Positions 1 to 6,806 of a stretch of DNA of 9,930 nt are shown here, in pieces. Numbering within the stretch: the stretch's first letter is position 1; each line of letters starts with the position of its first letter. The stretch spans positions 1 to 9,930 of the forward strand of contig JAOULU010000037.1 in assembly GCA_029881855.1 (NCBI GenBank), given 5' to 3'. The position numbers and the translations under genes are program-made. Below the pieces are notes generated by a model. The model searched no databases and was not told the DNA's origin. It saw only the letters and a program-made list of their open reading frames with translations. The stretch comes from Nitrosomonas sp. GTDB taxonomy: Bacteria; Pseudomonadota; Gammaproteobacteria; Burkholderiales; Nitrosomonadaceae.

Positions 1-1
1 C

Positions 2-490
2 TACGCCATTAATGAAAAAATCACTGTTTGGGTAGGCTATGATTGGGTGCCAACTAGCCGCCCACTTGCGCTCAAACGTCCCTTCAATAACCATCGAATC
101 TGGCAACAATTATCATTGAAAGATAACTACTTTTTTGGTACCGTAATCAGCCGTACCCGTCTTGAGCAACATTTCTTTGATATTCCCGGTAGTACAGATG
201 TTGCACACCGTTACCGGCAAATGTTTAAACTATCAACCCCCATGCCTGCTGTTTCAGAAAAGGTCAGTTTTGTTATTTGGAATGAAATATTCGTTAATCT
301 GAATACCACGGATGTAGGTATTAAAAGCGGTTTGAGTCAGAACTGGGCATTTGCGGGCATAGGTTACCGTTTAAGTAAGCAAAAAACCGTGGAAATTGGT
401 TATATAAACCAATACATTAATCGGCCACAAAACCCGCGCCCCGATCAGATGCATCATGTCTTGGCAGTGACTATGTTGATGAATTTTTGA
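2..490 (+). CDS. DUF2490 family outer-membrane protein, 5' truncated
   Basis: This is the C-terminal part of a gene that begins before the window. The frame is open from base 2 and ends at TGA 488-490, giving about 162 visible residues. A GTG at 47 could be read as a start, but coding-like sequence continues upstream (YAINEKITVWVGYDW), so the gene is better called partial. The visible part alternates aromatic and polar residues as beta strands do. It carries the pattern I associate with DUF2490: an Arg/Glu-rich strand (TRLEQHFF), a WNEIFVNLN segment, then AGIGYRLSKQKTVEIGYINQY and a terminal strand ending in Phe. DUF2490 proteins are predicted small outer-membrane beta-barrels of unknown function. 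The gene converges on the TonB-dependent receptor, with 40 bp between the two stop codons. The family call is from remembered sequence pattern, and no specific function can be given. Confidence 0.8.
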   Translation, partial: YAINEKITVWVGYDWVPTSRPLALKRPFNNHRIWQQLSLKDNYFFGTVISRTRLEQHFFDIPGSTDVAHRYRQMFKLSTPMPAVSEKVSFVIWNEIFVNLNTTDVGIKSGLSQNWAFAGIGYRLSKQKTVEIGYINQYINRPQNPRPDQMHHVLAVTMLMNF

Positions 491-530
491 TTAGAAATAT
501 CGCAATGATGTTGTCAGGTTGCGCAGCATT

Positions 531-2573
531 TTAAAAATGCCAGCGCCCGCCCACATAAATTCCACGTGGAATACGTGTTGCAATAGATGGGATAAAGTCT
601 GATTGGGATTCCCTGTGATTTTGGGTAAATAAGTTTTGCCCGACGAGGAAGAACTCAACATCTTGTACCGGTTTCCAAGCCATTTTAGCGTCCATTGTCA
701 CATAGTCTTGGATGCCGTAAAACGGTAGGCTACTCACATAGCGAAGCCACAAATTGAATTCCAATCTGTCCGATAAATCATAGTTTGAACGTAAGGATAC
801 TTGGTGGTGTGGATTGGCTTTATTTGCACCGCCGGTTGTAGAGTCTATTTGGTCAGATAAGCTGCTGGCGTCTACATTAACTTCCTGATAACTGTAGTTG
901 CCTTGCAAGCGCCATCTCTCAATTACCCGCCAGTCAACGGATACTTCACCACCATAAGCATGTGCCGAAGCTTGGTTATTAAAAAATATGGGCAGTATTT
1001 GATGTGGAATAGGCCCGGGGCCAGCTTGTATTGTCCCGAATGAGAAATCACGCAGATGACTATAATCATTAAAGAAACCTGCAATATCAATTGATACCGA
1101 TGACGTAAATTGATGGCGGTAACCTAGCTCATAGGCGATTAATTTCTCAGAACCATAATTATGTGTTCCCTGTACAGCCATCAGAATGGGTGGTGGGGTC
1201 GAGAACCCTGACAGAGTTGGCGCTACCCTAGAGTTAATTGTCACATCATCTTCGCCGCGTGAGGGTGTACGTACTGCACGGGCCACGGACATCCACACAG
1301 AGTTTTGTTTGTCAGGCGTCCACATTAGTCGGGCGTCAGGTTGTATTTCAAAACCGGTAAAATCATTATGACCGAGTCTCACGCCTAGTGTTAGTCGTAG
1401 ATGGTCAGGCAATAATGTTATTTCATCTCGTACAAATGCACTAATAAAATGGTTGCCCCTCTGGCTAGGGGTAAAACGCGTTAACGCTGTATTAGAAACC
1501 TTATTATTGTAGAAACGAAAATTGCCTCCCCAAATAACATCGTGTTGAGCAAAGAGCGGCAATCGGTGTCGGAAGTCAACATCGAAACTTTCAGCATATC
1601 TTGTGCTGGGCGCTAATTGGCTGTGAATGCGGTCATAATAAATTTGTAGCATGGTTGAAGACTGTGCAGAATGGTGCCGGTCCCAGCGAAAACGAATATT
1701 CCCGCCTTTCTCCTTGCTGTTTACAGTATCAAGGCGTGTGAAGGGCGGTGTTAATGTTGGGTGATGCAAACTGTCGCCGATGCTATTAATAAACATATCA
1801 CCTTGCAGTGTAAATTCATCAATGCCACGTGTATGATCCAGGCGAAAACCTGCTCGGGCGGAATGCCAGGTGTCATGCGCATTAGCGCCTGCTAATGTGG
1901 TGGTGTTATCGCGTGAAAATCCCTTAGCATAAATACGAAATGGCGTGTCTTCATTCAGTTTCCCGCCATAACGTGCGCCAACAAAACCACGCTCAAAGCT
2001 GCCGCCACCGGCTGTTAACATTGTGCCTTGTGTGTCTGCTGCTTTCTTGGTAATGATATTAATCACACCGTTCATGGCGTTAACGCCCCATACCGTGGCA
2101 CCAGGGCCTCTAATGACTTCTATACGTTCGATATCTTCAATAAAGGTATCTTGCTGGCTCCATATTACGCCAGAAAATAACGGGGTATAAACACTGCGTC
2201 CGTCCATTAACACCTGTAATTTATTAGCAAAACGCCCATTGAAACCACGCACGCTGATCGACCATTTGTCCGTTCCCACGCGCGCGACTTGTACGCCAGG
2301 GGCCATACGTAAGGCTTCAGGAATGCTGGTTGCGCCTGATCGACGAATATCTTCTTGTGTAATAACAAAAACAGCAGAAGGTACTTCGGTAAGTCTTTGT
2401 GGATGTTTGGATGCGGTGATGACTTCGATATTCATCAACTCTTCAAGATTCAATTCAAAAATCTGGTTTTCAGTATCTACAGAATATACGGTTCGATTTG
2501 CTGCAACCACATTAATTTGGAGGAGAGCAAAGACGCAGTGTATTAGAAATTTAAAGTGAATCCTATGCAGCAT
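531..2573 (-). CDS. TonB-dependent outer-membrane receptor
   Basis: The 680-residue protein has a hydrophobic N-terminal signal peptide (about residues 1-25, likely cut after VVAA). A short segment, FELNLEELMNIEV, precedes the plug. The plug domain (about 60-175) is very typical: VPSAVFVITQEDIRRSGATS, then PEALRMAPGVQVAR, SVRGFNGR, LQVLMDGRSVYTP, IERIEVIRGPGATVWG and NGVINIITKKA. The rest is a beta-barrel ending in a terminal aromatic residue (RGIYVGGRWHF), as needed for BAM-dependent insertion. Such receptors use TonB-ExbBD energy to import siderophores, haem, cobalamin or other scarce ligands. The sequence does not reveal the substrate, and I see no convincing Fur box upstream. It lies downstream of srkA on the same strand, 176 bp away, so it probably has its own promoter. 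The ATG has only a weak purine-rich stretch (AAGATAG) before it. Family certain, ligand unknown. Confidence 0.95.
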   Translation of the reverse strand: MLHRIHFKFLIHCVFALLQINVVAANRTVYSVDTENQIFELNLEELMNIEVITASKHPQRLTEVPSAVFVITQEDIRRSGATSIPEALRMAPGVQVARVGTDKWSISVRGFNGRFANKLQVLMDGRSVYTPLFSGVIWSQQDTFIEDIERIEVIRGPGATVWGVNAMNGVINIITKKAADTQGTMLTAGGGSFERGFVGARYGGKLNEDTPFRIYAKGFSRDNTTTLAGANAHDTWHSARAGFRLDHTRGIDEFTLQGDMFINSIGDSLHHPTLTPPFTRLDTVNSKEKGGNIRFRWDRHHSAQSSTMLQIYYDRIHSQLAPSTRYAESFDVDFRHRLPLFAQHDVIWGGNFRFYNNKVSNTALTRFTPSQRGNHFISAFVRDEITLLPDHLRLTLGVRLGHNDFTGFEIQPDARLMWTPDKQNSVWMSVARAVRTPSRGEDDVTINSRVAPTLSGFSTPPPILMAVQGTHNYGSEKLIAYELGYRHQFTSSVSIDIAGFFNDYSHLRDFSFGTIQAGPGPIPHQILPIFFNNQASAHAYGGEVSVDWRVIERWRLQGNYSYQEVNVDASSLSDQIDSTTGGANKANPHHQVSLRSNYDLSDRLEFNLWLRYVSSLPFYGIQDYVTMDAKMAWKPVQDVEFFLVGQNLFTQNHRESQSDFIPSIATRIPRGIYVGGRWHF

Positions 2574-2749
2574 GTTCTATCTTATTATGTGAAGAATCTA
2601 TCTTCGAATAGTATCCAAAATAATAGAAATTCAGTTATAGAAAATACAACTAGAAGGTACTTTGAGATTAGATCATAAATTTACGCGCAATCCAATTGAG
2701 TTGTGCGTGGATAGGATTTTCTTATAGGAGGGTTACATGGAAATTATTA

Positions 2750-3748
2750 CTATGTTTGCCACAATGTGGGCTCGTTCATAAGTGCCACTTGTTCGCGCAA
2801 CTCAAGAATATGGTCTTGCCAGTAGCGCTGGGTATTAAACCACGGAAACGCTTGTTGGAAGGCGGGGTCATCCCAGCGTTGTGCTAGCCATGCAGCGTAG
2901 TGGATCAGGCGAAGGGTGCGTAGTGCTTCAATCAGATGCAGTTCACGTTCATCAAATTCACAAAAAACTTCGTATCCAGTCAATACATCGGTTAATTGCT
3001 GCATCATATCGGTACGCTCTCCTGAGAGCAGCATCCACAAATCTTGTATAGCTGGCCCCATGCGGCTGTCATCAAAGTCAACAAAATGCGGCCCTGCGTC
3101 TGTCCACAATACGTTACCTACGTGGCAATCACCATGTAGGCGCAGTGTGCGCACGTCACCTGCACGTGTGAAGCATTGGCGCACACCTTCAAGTGCTTGA
3201 TCCGCTATGCTGCGATAGGCTGCATCAAGTTCAGGCGGGATAAAAGCATGTGCCAGTAAATAGTCACGCGACTTAATACCGAAACTGTCAATATCCAATG
3301 TAGGGCGCTCGTTATATGACTTAAGCGTGCCGATAGCATGAATGCGACCAAGGAAGCGTCCCATCCATTCTAGTGTGTGACGGTCCTCCAGTTCAGGCGC
3401 GCGCCCCCCATGTTTTGGAAAAACAGCGAAGCGAAAGCCCTCAAAACTGTGTAGTGTTGTTTCATCCAGTAACATTGCTGGCACGACAGGAATTTCCTGT
3501 TCAACCAACTCTTGCACGAAGCTATGTTCTTCGAGTATCGCAGTATCTGTCCAACGTCCAGGGCGATAGAACTTCGCTACTAGTGGTGCGCTTTCTTCTA
3601 TGCCTATCTGATAAACGCGGTTTTCATAACTGTTGAGCGCTAGCAAATGACCGTCGCATACATAACCGATGTTTTCTAGCGCATTCAAAACACTGTCTGG
3701 AGAGAGTGTAGAGAAATTTTGGGGAGGTAATTTAGTTGTTTTTGCCAC
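2750..3748 (-). CDS. srkA: Stress response serine/threonine protein kinase SrkA (YihE/RdoA)
   Basis: The 332-residue protein matches SrkA in length (E. coli about 328) and in motif order. An N-terminal region contains LNSYENRVYQ (about 39-48) and a VAKFYRPGRW segment with the ATP-site Lys59. The catalytic loop is LHGDCHVGNVLW with Asp207 and Asn212. The metal-binding FVDFDDSRMGPA (Asp224) is followed by IQDLWMLLSG. The C-terminal part (AAWLAQRWDDPAF, AFPWFNTQRYW) is also SrkA-like. SrkA is a cytoplasmic kinase with an aminoglycoside-phosphotransferase-like fold, linked in E. coli to surviving oxidative and envelope stress. The start is GTG at 3748. An in-frame TAA lies four codons upstream and the first internal Met is residue 92, so the GTG is nearly forced. 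I see no Shine-Dalgarno sequence before it. It follows hxlR on the same strand after 107 bp, so read-through is possible but unproven. Confidence 0.93.
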   Translation of the reverse strand: MAKTTKLPPQNFSTLSPDSVLNALENIGYVCDGHLLALNSYENRVYQIGIEESAPLVAKFYRPGRWTDTAILEEHSFVQELVEQEIPVVPAMLLDETTLHSFEGFRFAVFPKHGGRAPELEDRHTLEWMGRFLGRIHAIGTLKSYNERPTLDIDSFGIKSRDYLLAHAFIPPELDAAYRSIADQALEGVRQCFTRAGDVRTLRLHGDCHVGNVLWTDAGPHFVDFDDSRMGPAIQDLWMLLSGERTDMMQQLTDVLTGYEVFCEFDERELHLIEALRTLRLIHYAAWLAQRWDDPAFQQAFPWFNTQRYWQDHILELREQVALMNEPTLWQT

Positions 3749-3855
3749 TGTAAATTGTTAAAAACAAAGCGTTATTGGTTTTTATAAATATGGGGCCGTC
3801 ATGCTACCAGCTTTTTGCTAAGCAGCGCGTTGTTTTAATCATTTGCCATTATATT

Positions 3856-4230
3856 TTATTGGTGATTTATCGGTTGGAACGTTTTAGTCCCAGGGTGGTG
3901 TGCCTTTCCCCATACTAATAAGGCTTCAATGACAGGCCTGAGATCTTCACCCTTTTGTGTTAGAAAATATTCATAGCGCGTTGGATTCTGTTGATAAGCT
4001 TGTTGAGTAATGATGCCGGCGGTTTTTAGTTTTTTTAGTCTATCAGCAAGGATATTTGTGGCGATCTTTTCAGGCGATAATAAAAACGCTTGATAACGTT
4101 TTTTGCCCAATAATAGATCACGAATAATCAGTAAGGTCCATTTATCACCCAAATTGTCCAGTGCGCAAGCAATGGGGCAATGTGACCGATCAAAAGTAAG
4201 TTTGTCGCGTGTATCTAGATCATCCGTCAT
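3856..4230 (-). CDS. HxlR-family winged-helix transcriptional regulator
   Basis: The 124-residue protein is a single HxlR-type winged helix-turn-helix domain. It contains CPIACALDNLGDKWTLLIIR (about 18-37), DLLLGKKRYQAF, the recognition-helix region ILADRLKKLKTAGII, and the wing PTRYEYFLTQKGEDLRPV. HxlR proteins (YodB, CatR, HypR, QorR) are small dimeric DNA-binding proteins. Many respond to quinones, aldehydes or disulfide stress through a conserved Cys just before the first core helix. Cys18 sits at that position, and Cys22 is a second nearby thiol. The gene is divergent from a GST-like gene. The intergenic region carries two inverted repeats that are good operator candidates, suggesting control of itself and of the GST gene. 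Translation starts at ATG 4230 with no clear Shine-Dalgarno sequence. The family is clear; the inducer and target list are inference. Confidence 0.93.
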   Translation of the reverse strand: MTDDLDTRDKLTFDRSHCPIACALDNLGDKWTLLIIRDLLLGKKRYQAFLLSPEKIATNILADRLKKLKTAGIITQQAYQQNPTRYEYFLTQKGEDLRPVIEALLVWGKAHHPGTKTFQPINHQ

Positions 4231-4266
4231 TAGTCAGTTTTTATAGGTAAAAAGTTATGGGCAATC

Positions 4267-4303
4267 TATCCTATTAACTTGCATAAAACAAGTCAATAGG
4301 ATA
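4267..4303. promoter_or_regulatory. Inverted repeat with overlapping divergent promoters (hxlR / GST)
   Basis: The left arm TATCCTATTAACTTG (4267-4281) and right arm CAAGTCAATAGGATA (4289-4303) are reverse complements at 14 of 15 positions, around a 7-bp spacer. Because of this symmetry each strand carries a sigma70-like promoter. Minus strand: TTGACT (4296-4291), 17 bp, TAGGAT (4273-4268). Plus strand: TTAACT (4274-4279), 17 bp, TAGGAT (4297-4302). The predicted minus leader to hxlR is about 30 nt, and the plus leader to the GST gene is about 60 nt. The two promoters occupy the same DNA, so polymerase should be able to use only one at a time. A regulator bound to the repeat would cover both. 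Repeat and hexamers are seen directly; promoter activity and HxlR binding are inferred. Confidence 0.6.
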
Positions 4304-4319
4304 AGGTAAGTCAAAGTCA

Positions 4320-4334
4320 CTTGCATTATGCAAG
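4320..4334. promoter_or_regulatory. Second palindrome, candidate HxlR operator
   Basis: CTTGCAT-T-ATGCAAG is a perfect 7+1+7 palindrome. Together with the preceding A it shares ACTTGCAT (4319-4326) with the larger repeat (4277-4284). The two sites are centred 42 bp apart, about four turns of B-DNA, so bound dimers would face the same side. It lies just downstream of the predicted plus-strand start site, where binding would block transcription of the GST gene. Operator function is inferred. Confidence 0.5.
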
Positions 4335-4372
4335 AGGCTAATAGCTATATCTAAATAATAAAGGAATTTCAG

Positions 4373-5083
4373 ATGCTAAAGCTCTATCAGTTTGAACGTA
4401 CATGGGGAAATCCCAACCTGAGTCATTTCTGTTGTAAAACAGAAACTTATTTGCGTATGGCGGATATTGAATATGAAGTTAAATCATCACTTCCCATGCG
4501 TGCACCAAAGGGTAAGCTACCTTATATTGAAGATAATAATGAAGTTTTAGGGGATTCGCGTTTTATCGAGCTACATTTAAAAAAGAAATATAAAGACTTA
4601 GATCAAGGGCTCAGTGAGAATGAATTGGCTTTGTCTTTAGTCATACAGCGACTTCTTGAAGAACATTTATTTTGGGCCACGATGTATTCACGTTGGCAAT
4701 ACACTGATGCAAACTGGCAGGTCAACAAACAAGCTATTTTTGGCGTATTGCCGCCGATCATTCGTGATATCGCTGCAGTCTACTTCCGTTGTAAAATCAA
4801 GCAACAAATTTATGGGCATGGTACTGGTCGGCACACTGCTGAGGAGGTTTTTACACTTGGTAAGCAAGATATCAATGCGCTATCAATGCTTCTTGGGGAC
4901 AATAAGTATTTTTTGGGGGAGCACCCAACTGCCGTGGATGCCAGTGCCTTTGGCATTTTGATTAACACCATTGGGTGTCCAATCGAGTCGCCGCTAAAGG
5001 AGCATGGTTTATCAAAAGTAAATTTGGTCAATTATATTGATCGGATTAAATATGACTTTTATCAGGACCTATATACTGTTTAG
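4373..5083 (+). CDS. Glutathione S-transferase-fold protein, metaxin/FAX-like
   Basis: This 236-residue cytoplasmic protein has the two-domain layout of the FAX/metaxin-related GST group. The N-terminal thioredoxin-like half (about 1-80) has LYQFERTWGNPNLSHFCCKT, then ETYLRMADIEYEV, APKGKLPYIEDNNEVLGDS and FIELHLKKKY. The helical half has RLLEEHLFWATMYSRWQYTD, NKQAIFGVLPP, IYGHGTGRHTAEEVFTLGKQ and FLGEHPTAVDASAFGIL. The family usually shows one Cys after the N-terminal PNLSPF-type motif; here two are adjacent (Cys20-Cys21). Bacterial members are annotated as GST-family proteins, but their substrates are mostly unknown. The start is well supported by AAGGA seven bases before the ATG. The divergent HxlR regulator and the two intergenic inverted repeats suggest induction by a reactive compound. 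Conjugation activity is not shown by the sequence. Confidence 0.88.
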   Translation: MLKLYQFERTWGNPNLSHFCCKTETYLRMADIEYEVKSSLPMRAPKGKLPYIEDNNEVLGDSRFIELHLKKKYKDLDQGLSENELALSLVIQRLLEEHLFWATMYSRWQYTDANWQVNKQAIFGVLPPIIRDIAAVYFRCKIKQQIYGHGTGRHTAEEVFTLGKQDINALSMLLGDNKYFLGEHPTAVDASAFGILINTIGCPIESPLKEHGLSKVNLVNYIDRIKYDFYQDLYTV

Positions 5084-5497
5084 TAATTATCCAAAAGCGC
5101 ATAATCTCCTGTGTTACCGTTAAGCGCGCTAGCAGCGATTCGTATCATAATACTTCAAACCAGTCCATAAGGTTTCTCACAGAGATATCCCCTTGTTTTC
5201 TTTATCATCACGGTGCAGTGATATGTCTTATCACAAGACTAACTTTATAGTGACAGTTTTTTAGAGGACATATATTTCCAATATACACGTGATACATTGC
5301 CTCGTTTTTTCGGAGAAAATATGTAAGTATTCAATTTTAATGAAAAAAGTTAAAAGTAATCTTTTAATGTCCGTTTATAAACTGTACTTTTAGATGATTT
5401 TCTGAGAGGCTGCCATCCTAAGTATACAAACTTAAATTTAGCGTATTGGTAAAATGCACGCTAAGGCAATTTTATAAGTCTGACGAGAGCAAAAATA
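5084..5497. other. AT-rich intergenic region between GST-like and SDR genes
   Basis: I find no credible gene here; the reading frames are short and interrupted. There is no clear intrinsic terminator after the GST-like gene. Two inverted repeats stand out. TTAAAAG-TAAT-CTTTTAA (5350-5367) is a perfect 7-bp AT stem with a 4-nt loop and may be chance given the composition. TTAGCGT-N13-ACGCTAA (5438-5464) is listed separately. The promoter for the SDR gene must lie in this region, but no pair of hexamers with good spacing is convincing. Confidence 0.6.
5438..5464. promoter_or_regulatory. Inverted repeat upstream of SDR gene, candidate operator
   Basis: TTAGCGT (5438-5444) and ACGCTAA (5458-5464) are perfect reverse complements separated by 13 bp. 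Arm centres are 20 bp apart, about two helical turns, which suits a dimeric repressor or activator. The site ends 33 bp before the SDR start codon and covers a TTGGTA (5446-5451) that could be a -35 element. It does not resemble the inverted repeats next to hxlR. The sequence is seen directly; function is inferred. Confidence 0.4.
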
Positions 5498-6313
5498 ATG
5501 ACACAACGTATCGCATTGGTTACCGGCGCATCGAGCGGTATTGGAAAAGCCACCGCTGAACTTCTTGCCAGAAATGGCTATTACGTTTTTGCTATGGCAC
5601 GACGTATGGATAGGCTGGAGCAAATCCGTTCAGATAATATTGAACCCGTTTGTCTTGATGTAACTGATGCAAAGGCCATTCAGGCTGCGGTTAATCAAGC
5701 TATGCAAACTAAGGGTCGGATTGATGTGCTTGTGAATAATGCAGGTTATGGTCAACTGGGTGCCATTGAATGTGTTTCGATGGAAGCTGCGCATCAACAG
5801 TTTGAAGTTAATGTTTTCGGTTATGCACGTTTTATGCAGGAAGTCTTGCCGCATATGCGTGCACAAAAATTTGGATGCATTATTAATGTCACATCAATTC
5901 TTGGGAAGATTTCTATTCCGGGTTTTGGTTGGTACGCAGCTTCCAAACATGCTGTTGAGGCGTTGTCAGAAACTTTACGTGGTGAAGTCATAGATTTTGG
6001 GATAAATGTTGTTGTTGTCGCTCCAGGGCTGATAAAAACCGAATTTGCTGAAAAGGAATTTGAGCTACTTAAAGAAACAGCACACCCGCCTGCTTATCAG
6101 AAACTGCTTACCGCCCTTCCTTGCTTGCTGGCACATGAACCCATGGCACCTGAGCCGGAAATTATCGCAAAAGCAGTGCTTAATGCTGCCACAGCATCAT
6201 TTCCACCTGTACGTCATGCACTGCCTAATGACTCCAAGATAGCCGTTGTCGCGAGGTGGTTTCTGGGTGAGCGTCTTTTTGATTGGGGTGTTCGGCGCAA
6301 AATGAAACTCTGA
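5498..6313 (+). CDS. Short-chain dehydrogenase/reductase (SDR family oxidoreductase)
   Basis: The 271-residue protein is a classical SDR with one Rossmann fold. The cofactor loop TGASSGIG is at 9-16, and FAMARR (31-36), with basic residues after strand 2, suggests NADP(H) preference. The NNAG motif is at 80-83, with the active-site Asn105 in EVNVFG. Catalytic Ser133 (NVTSILG), Tyr146 and Lys150 (WYAASKHA) are all present, followed by VVAPGLIKTEF. The intact tetrad Asn-Ser-Tyr-Lys argues for an active NAD(P)-dependent alcohol or carbonyl oxidoreductase. It resembles the 17-beta-HSD-like group often annotated only as SDR oxidoreductase, so the substrate is unknown. The ATG at 5498 immediately precedes the cofactor-binding strand. 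Its Shine-Dalgarno (GAGAG) is weak. The VOC gene follows after 89 bp on the same strand. A plausible role is reduction of toxic carbonyls alongside the GST and VOC neighbours. Confidence 0.93.
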   Translation: MTQRIALVTGASSGIGKATAELLARNGYYVFAMARRMDRLEQIRSDNIEPVCLDVTDAKAIQAAVNQAMQTKGRIDVLVNNAGYGQLGAIECVSMEAAHQQFEVNVFGYARFMQEVLPHMRAQKFGCIINVTSILGKISIPGFGWYAASKHAVEALSETLRGEVIDFGINVVVVAPGLIKTEFAEKEFELLKETAHPPAYQKLLTALPCLLAHEPMAPEPEIIAKAVLNAATASFPPVRHALPNDSKIAVVARWFLGERLFDWGVRRKMKL

Positions 6314-6324
6314 GGAATTTGTGA

Positions 6325-6399
6325 TACAAACCAAGTTGGTATTGATTTCCTACGCTATGGTACTTAAGCTATAAACCAAGTTTTACTTATAAGGAAATC
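6325..6399. repeat. Direct repeat and Shine-Dalgarno-covering inverted segment before VOC gene
   Basis: In the 89-bp SDR-VOC gap, TACAAACCAAGTT (6325-6337) recurs as TATAAACCAAGTT (6370-6382), 12 of 13 bases alike and 45 bp apart. Separately, GATTTCC (6344-6350) can pair with GGAAATC (6393-6399), which overlaps the Shine-Dalgarno AAGGA (6391-6395) of the VOC gene. The 42-nt loop makes this pairing weak. These could be regulatory, or remnants of duplication; nothing in the sequence decides. Confidence 0.3.
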
Positions 6400-6402
6400 G
6401 AA

Positions 6403-6789
6403 ATGAGTATTGAAAGCATGAATCATTTCACTGTGCTGAGTAGTGATCTGGAGAAAAGTAAAGCTTTTTATATTGACATACTTGGACTTACAGAAGGTTA
6501 TCGTCCCCCATTTGAATTTCCTGGTGCTTGGCTTTATGCTGGAGATCAGGCAATTTTACATATTATGGCAGACAGGCCGATGCCGCAAAGTGCGCCAGGT
6601 GTGATTGACCACATGGCTTTTACTGCGTCTAATTTGCAGCTTGTAGTTGACACATTGAAGCATCATGGGATCGAATATAAGTTACAACGTCTGAAAGGTC
6701 TGGGTATATGGCAACTATTTTGTCATGATCCAGACGGTGCAAAGGTGGAGCTTGATTTTGCGGCAAATGAGCCTGAGCCAAATAGTTAG
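6403..6789 (+). CDS. VOC-superfamily protein (glyoxalase/bleomycin-resistance/dioxygenase fold)
   Basis: The 128-residue protein has the paired beta-alpha-beta-beta-beta modules of the vicinal oxygen chelate fold. The first module has MNHFTVLSSDLEKSKAFYID (about 6-25), ILGLTEG and GAWLYAGDQAILHIM. The second has VIDHMAFTASNLQLVVDTLK, GIWQLFCHDPDGAKVELDF. Candidate metal ligands are present in the usual places: His8, His53, His70 and Glu116. This supports a metal-dependent enzyme rather than a binding-only protein. Members include glyoxalase I, fosfomycin-resistance thiol transferases, extradiol dioxygenases and bleomycin-binding proteins. The sequence does not choose among them, so no symbol is given. 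AAGGA seven bases before the ATG supports the start. It may be cotranscribed with the SDR gene. Its stop is only 17 bp from the stop of the convergent M48 gene. Confidence 0.9.
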   Translation: MSIESMNHFTVLSSDLEKSKAFYIDILGLTEGYRPPFEFPGAWLYAGDQAILHIMADRPMPQSAPGVIDHMAFTASNLQLVVDTLKHHGIEYKLQRLKGLGIWQLFCHDPDGAKVELDFAANEPEPNS

Positions 6790-6806
6790 TACACTCAAAA
6801 CTTAAA

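Noticed and set aside
47..490. GTG at 47 as the true start of the first gene
   Set aside because: The frame continues upstream to the window edge with strand-like residues typical of the same protein, and no Shine-Dalgarno precedes the GTG.
521..546. Palindromic stretch GCGC-A-GCATTTT/AAAATGC-CA-GCGC at the receptor stop codon, as a bidirectional terminator
   Set aside because: The stem has an AT-only centre with no real loop, bulges between the two paired blocks, and no T-run on either side. Its outer arm lies in receptor coding sequence.
2574..2749. Fur box upstream of the TonB-dependent receptor
   Set aside because: Only scattered AT-rich words such as ATAATAAGATAG are present; nothing approaches the 19-bp Fur palindrome, so iron control is not claimed.
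5350..5367. TTAAAAG-TAAT-CTTTTAA as an operator or RNA gene
   Set aside because: It is made almost entirely of A and T in an AT-rich gap, has no flanking signals, and could easily be chance.
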